Below, piece after piece: positions 1 through 5,160 of a stretch of DNA of 9,005 nucleotides; positions within the stretch are counted from its first letter, which is position 1, and the number at the start of each line of letters is the position of its first letter. This DNA comes from Rhodoferax sp. Its GTDB lineage: Bacteria > Pseudomonadota > Gammaproteobacteria > Burkholderiales > Burkholderiaceae_C. The position numbers and the translations under genes are program-made. The notes beneath the pieces are model-generated. The model worked only from the letters and a program-made list of their open reading frames with translations, did not search any database and was not told the DNA's origin. The stretch covers positions 1 to 9,005 of the forward strand of contig JAURGS010000095.1 of the NCBI GenBank assembly GCA_030833685.1, given 5' to 3'.

Positions 1-862
1 GGAAGAAATCACCGAGGGGCAGATTCGCATTGGACCGCGCGTGGTCAACGACCTGGAGCCGGCCGAGCGCGATATCGCTATGGTGTTTCAGAACTATGCG
101 CTGTACCCGCACATGACCGTGTTTGAAAACATGGCCTACGGCTTGAAGATCGCCAAGATGGACCCCAAGGAAATTCGCGCGCGGGTCGACAAAGCGGCTG
201 CGATTTTGGAGATTGGGCCCTACTTGCAGCGCAAACCGCGCCAGCTCTCTGGCGGGCAGCGTCAGCGGGTGGCCATGGGCCGCGCCATCGTGCGCCAGCC
301 GCAGGTCTTTTTATTTGATGAGCCTTTATCGAACCTGGACGCCAAGCTGCGCGCACAGACCCGGCTCGAAATTCAAAAGTTGCACCGCGAACTGGGTACC
401 ACCAGCCTGTTTGTGACGCATGACCAAGTCGAGGCGATGACGCTGGCGCAACGCATGATCGTCATGAATGCAGGCGAGATGGAGCAGTTTGGCTCGCCCG
501 AAGAGGTCTACAACCGGCCAGCCAGCACCTTTGTGGCCAGCTTTATCGGCGCCCCTGCCATGAACCTGCTTAAGGCTGCACCGGGTGCGCCTGCAGACAC
601 CATCGTCGGTGTGCGCCCCGAACATCTGGAGATCGGCGATGAAGGTTGGGCAATTCGCGTGGAGGCCACCGAGATGCTGGGCGCCGAGCGCCTGACCTAC
701 GGTCACTGGCAGCACGGCAGCGCCGACGAGTTGGTCATCATCCGAAGCGAAGAGTCGGTTCCCCCGCAGCGCCTGGGCAGCACGATTCACGTCAAACCGA
801 AGGCCGGCAAGCTGCACCATTTCCACGCATCCAACGGTAAGCGCAAGGACCAGCAACCGTGA
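1..862 (+). CDS. ugpC: sn-glycerol-3-phosphate import ATP-binding protein UgpC (5' end outside window)
   Basis: This is the nucleotide-binding subunit of the inner-membrane ABC importer for glycerol-3-phosphate and glycerophosphodiesters; it powers UgpA/UgpE with substrate from UgpB. The frame is open from base 2, giving 286 visible residues. The Walker A segment and true start lie left of the window, so roughly the first 55 residues are missing by comparison with E. coli UgpC. Visible motifs are the Q-loop Gln (89-91), the LSGGQ signature (245-259), Walker B FLFDEP with the D-loop SNLDAKLR (from 308) and the switch His (419-421). The PAMNLL and GVRPEH blocks mark the MalK/UgpC-type C-terminal regulatory domain, which appears about 20 residues shorter than I remember for E. 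coli UgpC. The family overlaps MalK, but the adjoining ugpQ and glpD favour UgpC. The stop overlaps the next start by 4 bases. Confidence 0.9.
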   Translation, partial: EEITEGQIRIGPRVVNDLEPAERDIAMVFQNYALYPHMTVFENMAYGLKIAKMDPKEIRARVDKAAAILEIGPYLQRKPRQLSGGQRQRVAMGRAIVRQPQVFLFDEPLSNLDAKLRAQTRLEIQKLHRELGTTSLFVTHDQVEAMTLAQRMIVMNAGEMEQFGSPEEVYNRPASTFVASFIGAPAMNLLKAAPGAPADTIVGVRPEHLEIGDEGWAIRVEATEMLGAERLTYGHWQHGSADELVIIRSEESVPPQRLGSTIHVKPKAGKLHHFHASNGKRKDQQP

Positions 863-1650
863 GCCTTGCGATTGGCCAGCACTGGCCATACCCGTTCTGG
901 ATCGCGCACCGGGGGGCAGGTCACCTGGCCCCTGAGAACACCATGGCCGCATTTGAGCTGGGTGCGCGGTACGGCTATCGCATGTTCGAGTGTGACGTCA
1001 AGCTCAGCGCCGATGCACAGGCTTTTTTGCTGCACGACCAAACGCTCACACGCACCACTAACCACGCACAGGCACTGGGCGCTGACAGTGACCCATTGGC
1101 AGCGGCACATGACTGGACCTTGTTGTCGACCCTGGATGCTGGCAGTTGGCTGGGCCAGGCTTTCGCAGGCGAGCGCCTGCCTTTGCTAGAGACGCTTGCT
1201 CGCTGGTGTTTGCAGCATGACCGGATGCTCAATATTGAGATCAAGCCGACGCCAGGCCATGGGCAAATTACCGGGCGTGTGGTGGCAAACCAGGCCGCAG
1301 CGCTTTGGAAAGACGCCACTGTGCCGCCGCTGTTAACGTCTTTTGACACCCAGGCTCTTGAGGCTGCTGGACAAGCACAGCCCGACCTGCCCCGGGGTCT
1401 GTTGCTCAGCCGTTTGCCTTCTGACTGGGTGGACACGGCAAAAAATTTAGGCTGCGTGGCTGTGGTTCTGGACCACGTGCTCTACACGGCAGAGGTCATG
1501 GCGCAGGCCAAGAATGCAGGCCTGCGATGCCTGACCTATACCGTTAATGAGGCCAGTGAGGTCGAGCGCCTGCAAGCGCTCGGTATTGACGGCATCGTCA
1601 CTGACCGGGTCGACTTGTTCAAGCCCGACTCAGCCACGGCCCAGGCTTGA
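859..1650 (+). CDS. ugpQ: cytosolic glycerophosphodiester phosphodiesterase UgpQ
   Basis: It hydrolyses glycerophosphodiesters (deacylated phospholipid head groups) to sn-glycerol-3-phosphate plus an alcohol, feeding the dehydrogenase encoded two genes downstream. The 263-residue protein is a GDPD-family TIM barrel, slightly longer than E. coli UgpQ. Family motifs are all present: H17-R18-G-A followed by APENT (E26, N27), the metal-ligand pair E44-x-D46, the catalytic H59-D60, and the NIEIKP strand with E127 and K129. Near the C-terminus VNE and GIDGIVTDR are typical of the last barrel strands. There is no signal peptide, so it should be cytosolic. The start is a GTG that overlaps the ugpC stop as GTGA, with an AAGGA about 10 bases upstream, which indicates translational coupling to ugpC. 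I see no missing catalytic residue. Confidence 0.92.
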   Translation: MSLAIGQHWPYPFWIAHRGAGHLAPENTMAAFELGARYGYRMFECDVKLSADAQAFLLHDQTLTRTTNHAQALGADSDPLAAAHDWTLLSTLDAGSWLGQAFAGERLPLLETLARWCLQHDRMLNIEIKPTPGHGQITGRVVANQAAALWKDATVPPLLTSFDTQALEAAGQAQPDLPRGLLLSRLPSDWVDTAKNLGCVAVVLDHVLYTAEVMAQAKNAGLRCLTYTVNEASEVERLQALGIDGIVTDRVDLFKPDSATAQA

Positions 1651-1672
1651 TCAGCAAAGACCCTGAGCAGCT

Positions 1673-2518
1673 ATGCACGCGCAGCTATTGAGGCCAGTGG
1701 ATCAGTTGAGCGTTGAGCACGCTGCTGGTGTGCATACGCTCATTACCGACATCGACGACACAGTCACCACAGATGGACATCTGACAGCTGCTGCTTATTT
1801 GGCACTGGAGCGCCTGCACCAGTCAGGCCTGCGGGTGATAGTGACCACCGGTCGGCCAGCCGGCTGGTGCGACCACATCGCGCGCATGTGGCCAGTCGAT
1901 GCGGTGGTGGGCGAGAACGGGGCCGCGTATTTTTGGTTTGACAGCGCATCTCGCAAACTCAAGGTACACCACCACCTGAACCCAGCGCAAAGGCAAGAAC
2001 AATCAGTTCGATTGCAAGCGGTGGCGCAACAGGTCCTTGAAGCGGTGCCAGGTTGTGCCCTGGCCTCTGACCAGTTTTGCCGGCTTTACGACCTGGCCAT
2101 TGATTACTGCGAGGACGTTGCTCGGCTGGACCCGGCAGCGGTGGCGCAGATCGTGCAAATCATGCAGGCAGCAGGCATGACCGCCAAAGTCAGCTCGATT
2201 CATGTCAATGGCTGGTTTGGTGCGTACGACAAGCTCAGCATGAGTCGCACGGCCATGCGCGATTTGTTTGGACTGGATTTGCAGGCTGAGCGTGAGCGCG
2301 TTATTTACGTGGGTGACTCCCCCAATGATGCGCCCATGTTTGCGTACTTCCCGCTGTCTGTTGGCGTAGCCAATGTGCGCGATTTTCAGAATCAAATGAG
2401 CGATTTACCCACTTTCGTCACCCGGGCAAGAAGCGGCCAAGGGTTTGCCGAGCTCGCTGAGCAGCTGCTCGCGCAACGCGCTGGCGCTGGCCTGGCCCAG
2501 GGGAGTGTGCGGCGATGA
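1673..2518 (+). CDS. HAD-superfamily (IIB/Cof-like) phosphatase in the glycerol-phosphate operon
   Basis: A 281-residue soluble haloacid-dehalogenase hydrolase of unknown substrate. Motif I is DIDDT, with nucleophile D26 and acid/base D28. Motif II is the TTGR at about 58-61. The motif III Lys is K187 in YDKLSMS. Motif IV is GDSPND at 214-219, with D215 and D219 as Mg ligands. The roughly 120 residues between motifs II and III form a C2 cap, as in the IIB group (Cof, sucrose-phosphate and mannosylglycerate-phosphate phosphatases). All catalytic residues are present, so it should be an active phosphatase. It starts 22 bases after ugpQ with only a weak ribosome site, and its stop overlaps the glpD start (ATGA). 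The context suggests a phosphorylated three-carbon, sugar or head-group substrate, but that is inference from position only; the exact substrate cannot be read from the sequence. Confidence 0.85.
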   Translation: MHAQLLRPVDQLSVEHAAGVHTLITDIDDTVTTDGHLTAAAYLALERLHQSGLRVIVTTGRPAGWCDHIARMWPVDAVVGENGAAYFWFDSASRKLKVHHHLNPAQRQEQSVRLQAVAQQVLEAVPGCALASDQFCRLYDLAIDYCEDVARLDPAAVAQIVQIMQAAGMTAKVSSIHVNGWFGAYDKLSMSRTAMRDLFGLDLQAERERVIYVGDSPNDAPMFAYFPLSVGVANVRDFQNQMSDLPTFVTRARSGQGFAELAEQLLAQRAGAGLAQGSVRR

Positions 2519-4140
2519 CGCCAGCGCAGTCCATGCCCGCTGCAGACAACCAAGCCTTATCCACGGAGCGCCAGGCTTTGATGGCGCAATTGGCCCAATC
2601 GCTTGATTACGACGTGGCGGTTATTGGTGGTGGGGCCACCGGGCTTGGCGTGGCCCTCGATGCCGCGCTTCGAGGGCTGAAGGTGGTGCTGGTCGAGTCG
2701 CACGACTTTGCCAAAGGCACATCATCACGTGCAACCAAGCTGGTGCACGGCGGTGTGCGTTACCTGGCGCAGGGTAATTTGTCGCTGGTGCGCGAGGCCT
2801 TGCACGAGCGCAGCCTGTTGTTGTCCAATGCCGCGCATTTGGCTCAGCCATTGGCGTTTGTGATGCCGTCATACAGCTGGTGGGAGACGCCTTTTTATGG
2901 GCTGGGTCTCAAAGCCTACGATGCCCTGGCTGGCAAATACGGATTGGGCAGCACCCAGTTTCTGAGCCGAACCCGGACACGTCAGTGCCTGCCAGGCGTG
3001 AACGCGGCAAATTTGACGGGTGGCGTCAAATACTGGGACGGTCAGTTCGACGATGCGCGCCTGGCTGTGGCCTTGGCACGAAGCGCCGCGCGCGCGGGCG
3101 CCCTGGTGCTCAATTACTGTGAAGCCACCGGCTTTATGTATGCGAACGACCGCATCGTTGGCCTGCGCTGTCGCGACGTGGAGACCGGCAACAGCATAGA
3201 AATCAAGGCGCGTTGTGTGGTCAACGCCACCGGCGTTTGGGTTGATGCCTTGCGCCAGATGGATCAGCCCCAGGTTGGCAAGCCCTCTGAGCCCATGGTC
3301 TCGCCAAGCCAAGGCGTTCATCTGGTTGTGGATCAGGATTTCTTCCCAGGAACGCATGCACTCTTGGTGCCTAAAACGGCTGATGGTCGGGTGCTGTTTG
3401 CTGTGCCCTGGCTGGGCAAGGTGATTCTGGGGACGACCGACACGCCGCGGCGCGACATCGTGCGTGAGCCCATGGCTTTTAAGCACGAGGTTGATTTCAT
3501 ACTGAACGAGTCGGCCAAGTACCTTAAGCGTGCCCCTACCCGTGACGACGTGAAAAGCATCTGGGTTGGCTTGCGTCCCTTGGTCAAGCCTCCGCAGGAG
3601 GAGGGTGCACAAACGCAGTCGCTGAGCCGCGAGCACACGGTGCTGATCAGTGCCTCAGGCCTGGTCACCGTCACAGGCGGCAAGTGGACCACTTACCGGG
3701 CCATGGCTGAGGACGTGTTGTCACAGTGCACAAGCGCTGGGCTGCTCAATTCCTTGCCCACCTCTCGCACCACGCACCACGCCTTGCTGGGTTCTGTGGC
3801 GGCCAGGGACTTGTCCACGCGCAACCCGGTATCGCTAAGCGCTGAACCTGGCCCCCACCTGTATGGCAGTGAGCAAAGCCTGCTGGCCAGCCTGCCCGGT
3901 GCCGGCCATTGGCTATTGCCCGGCTTGAGCGAGGCGATGGTTCGTTTTGCCGTGCGCTACGAGTACGCCCGCACCGTTGAGGACATGCTGGCAAGGCGCA
4001 GCCGCTTATTGTTTTTGGACGCCAAGGCTGCCGCAGCCGTTGCGCCTGAGGTTGCCCAGATCATGCAGGCTGAGCTGGGTCGTGATTGCGCCCTGGCGGC
4101 TTTTCTGGCGCTGGCTGATCAATACGCAGTAGTGCCGTGA
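2515..4140 (+). CDS. glpD: FAD-dependent glycerol-3-phosphate dehydrogenase (respiratory)
   Basis: It oxidises sn-glycerol-3-phosphate to dihydroxyacetone phosphate at the cytoplasmic membrane and passes electrons through FAD to the quinone pool. The 541-residue protein has about 32 extra residues before the Rossmann strand. The dinucleotide-binding motif is G38-x-G40-x-x-G43, with the ribose-binding E61 at the end of the second strand. The GlpD signature from G68 to L84 (GTSSRATKLVHGGVRYL) follows. Later come the substrate-region WVGLRPLV with R354 and the FAD-contact GGKWTTY at 388-394. The C-terminal DAO_C helical domain includes AVRYEYART (from 479). ATG at 2515 overlaps the HAD stop and has a good ribosome site (AGGGGAG, 2499-2505, 9 bases upstream); a second ATG at codon 7 is less well placed. 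It is the last gene of the operon and completes the pathway from UgpC and UgpQ. Confidence 0.95.
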   Translation: MTPAQSMPAADNQALSTERQALMAQLAQSLDYDVAVIGGGATGLGVALDAALRGLKVVLVESHDFAKGTSSRATKLVHGGVRYLAQGNLSLVREALHERSLLLSNAAHLAQPLAFVMPSYSWWETPFYGLGLKAYDALAGKYGLGSTQFLSRTRTRQCLPGVNAANLTGGVKYWDGQFDDARLAVALARSAARAGALVLNYCEATGFMYANDRIVGLRCRDVETGNSIEIKARCVVNATGVWVDALRQMDQPQVGKPSEPMVSPSQGVHLVVDQDFFPGTHALLVPKTADGRVLFAVPWLGKVILGTTDTPRRDIVREPMAFKHEVDFILNESAKYLKRAPTRDDVKSIWVGLRPLVKPPQEEGAQTQSLSREHTVLISASGLVTVTGGKWTTYRAMAEDVLSQCTSAGLLNSLPTSRTTHHALLGSVAARDLSTRNPVSLSAEPGPHLYGSEQSLLASLPGAGHWLLPGLSEAMVRFAVRYEYARTVEDMLARRSRLLFLDAKAAAAVAPEVAQIMQAELGRDCALAAFLALADQYAVVP

Positions 4141-4143
4141 GCG

Positions 4144-4164
4144 AGGCGGCCAAGCGGCTAGCCT
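4144..4164 (+). other. imperfect hairpin just after glpD
   Basis: AGGC-G-GCC pairs with GGC-TA-GCCT around an AAGC loop, starting 3 bases after the glpD stop. No run of T follows, so it is not a canonical rho-independent terminator. It could be a 3' end stabiliser of the operon transcript, or chance in GC-rich DNA. Confidence 0.3.
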
Positions 4165-4180
4165 GGGTGGCTGTGTACAT

Positions 4181-4197
4181 CGATACTGGCGATACTG
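4181..4197 (+). repeat. two CGATACTG direct repeats upstream of the GST gene
   Basis: CGATACTG occurs at 4181-4188 and 4190-4197, a 9-base period, 31 bases before the GST start. It lies where a promoter or operator for that gene would be expected. I see no convincing sigma-70 hexamers nearby, so the role is unknown. Confidence 0.35.
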
Positions 4198-4228
4198 CTG
4201 TCCATGTCAATTTGAAAAAAAGGCCACT

Positions 4229-4864
4229 ATGACCATTGAACTCTACGCATTTGACACGCCCAATGGGCGCAAGATCACCGTGGCACTTGAAGAGATGCAA
4301 CTGCCTTACAAGGTCAATATTGTTGACATTGGCGCAGGTCAGCAGCATGACCCAGCCTTCCTGGCCATCAGCCCCAACAACAAAATTCCAGCCATCGTCG
4401 ACCCCGACGGGCCTGGCGGTCAGCCCATCAGCGTGTTTGAGTCCGGTGCGATTCTGATTTACCTGGCTGAGAAATGTGGGCGCTTCATGCCGCAGGATGC
4501 GCGCTTGCGCCTGGCCACGCTGGAGTGGCTGATGTTTCAAATGTCGGCCTTTGGCCCCATGCCTGGCCAGGTGCACCACTTTATTGCGCTCGATTCGGAG
4601 CAGGACCGGCGTTATGGCCTGCAGCGCTTCATGGATGAGACCCGCCGCTTGTACGGCGTGATGGACCGCCGCCTGGCTGAGCACCGGTACTTTGCAGATG
4701 AGCTCTCGATTGCCGACTTTGCGATTCTGGGCTGGGCTTGGCGACACCCCCGCCACAAGGTCGACCTGGCCGACTTTCCGAATGTGCAGCGTTGGTACCA
4801 GGAAATGATGGCCAGGCCCGCGGTTCAACGCGGCTTTGCCGTGCCCTTGCGCCAAAGCGCTTGA
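4229..4864 (+). CDS. glutathione S-transferase, YfcG/YghU-like (Nu class)
   Basis: A 211-residue cytosolic two-domain GST: a thioredoxin-like domain (about 1-85) and an all-helical domain (about 90-205). It matches E. coli YfcG as I remember it: TPNGRKIT near the N-terminus supplies T10 and N12, the positions equivalent to YfcG Thr9 and Asn11 that contact glutathione. SPNNKIPAIVD contains the cis-Pro P54, and FESGAI (E71, S72) binds the glutathione gamma-glutamyl group. GPMPGQVHHF in the second domain is also typical of the group. Members characterised in E. coli act as glutathione-dependent disulphide reductases with some peroxidase activity, so redox protection is the likely role. The start has AAAAGG 5 bases upstream. 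It lies 88 bases after glpD and is probably a separate unit or a read-through gene; nothing ties it to glycerol phosphate. Confidence 0.9.
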   Translation: MTIELYAFDTPNGRKITVALEEMQLPYKVNIVDIGAGQQHDPAFLAISPNNKIPAIVDPDGPGGQPISVFESGAILIYLAEKCGRFMPQDARLRLATLEWLMFQMSAFGPMPGQVHHFIALDSEQDRRYGLQRFMDETRRLYGVMDRRLAEHRYFADELSIADFAILGWAWRHPRHKVDLADFPNVQRWYQEMMARPAVQRGFAVPLRQSA

Positions 4865-4914
4865 GTCGATTGCGCCGGCACGCGCTGCCTGCGCGGCCGC
4901 TCCAGAGGCTATAC

Positions 4915-4942
4915 GCTTTGATGGTGTAAAGCCTGACACCAT
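4915..4942 (+). repeat. interleaved inverted repeats, possible pseudoknot or operator
   Basis: A perfect 7-base inverted repeat, ATGGTGT (4921-4927) and ACACCAT (4936-4942), is interleaved with GCTTT (4915-4919) and AAAGC (4928-4932). The order of arms left1, left2, right1, right2 is that of an H-type pseudoknot in RNA. It starts about 50 bases after the GST stop. It has no T tract, and each stem is short enough to be chance. Confidence 0.35.
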
Positions 4943-4958
4943 GGCCTTGTGCGCTAAT

Positions 4959-4982
4959 GGCTTGAGGGCTTGAGGGCTTGAT
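4959..4982 (+). repeat. three tandem copies of GGCTTGAG
   Basis: GGCTTGAG at 4959-4966 and 4967-4974, then GGCTTGAT at 4975-4982. It is a short 8-base tandem repeat in the intergenic region, possibly a slippage-prone microsatellite or a set of binding sites. Confidence 0.7.
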
Positions 4983-5021
4983 GTGCGTTTGCAGTGGGTT
5001 GCCCTACCGCCCGAGGACACA

Positions 5022-5055
5022 TTTCAGAAACAAAATGCATGGCATGGCTCTGAAA
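5022..5055. repeat. TTTCAGA/TCTGAAA inverted repeat, candidate regulatory site
   Basis: TTTCAGA (5022-5028) and TCTGAAA (5049-5055) are perfect inverted arms around a 20-base centre that contains ATGCAT and two GCATG copies five bases apart. The centre-to-centre distance of the arms is 27 bases. It lies about 105 bases upstream of the kinase ATG, a reasonable place for a regulator site. No known operator is recognised. Confidence 0.35.
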
Positions 5056-5160
5056 ATAGGTTCCCTAAAGCGATGCTGACAAGAACCTGCTGGGACTGCG
5101 TTGGTTTATTGCACCCACCAACCAAACCAGCTTAAGGTCAGTTCTCAAAAAGTCAGTCAG

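Larger units (their letters stand above)
4865..5160. other. 296-base intergenic region before the histidine kinase
   Basis: No credible gene is present. The stretch holds an interleaved pair of inverted repeats (4915-4942), a three-copy 8-base tandem repeat (4959-4982) and a 7-base inverted repeat around GCATG copies (5022-5055). It should hold the 3' end of the GST transcript and the promoter of the kinase. I found no convincing -35/-10 pair and no T-rich terminator. The reading frame of the kinase is open back to a TTG at 5101, but the residues it would add look non-protein-like and there is no ribosome site. Confidence 0.6.

Noticed and set aside
326..952. Minus-strand open frame of 208 codons opposite ugpC
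   Set aside because: It lies fully opposite conserved ugpC and ugpQ sequence and shows no recognisable protein character.
2869..3636. Minus-strand open frame of 255 codons opposite glpD
   Set aside because: Antisense shadow of the conserved FAD-enzyme sequence; no motif or ribosome site supports it.
4061..5020. Long minus-strand open frame (319 codons) opposite the glpD end and the GST gene
   Set aside because: It lies antisense to two well-recognised genes, has no domain I recognise, and long antisense frames are common in GC-rich coding DNA.
5076..5110. TGACA followed by TTTATT as a kinase promoter
   Set aside because: The spacing between the elements is 23 bases, too long for a sigma-70 promoter.
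5101..5160. Upstream TTG as the kinase start, adding 20 residues
   Set aside because: No ribosome site; the extra residues are polar and would push the first membrane helix away from the N-terminus. ATG at 5161 fits the family better.
4865..5160. Possible tRNA, attachment site or insertion-sequence remnant in the intergenic stretch
   Set aside because: No cloverleaf, no terminal inverted repeats with target duplication and no transposase fragment could be found by reading.
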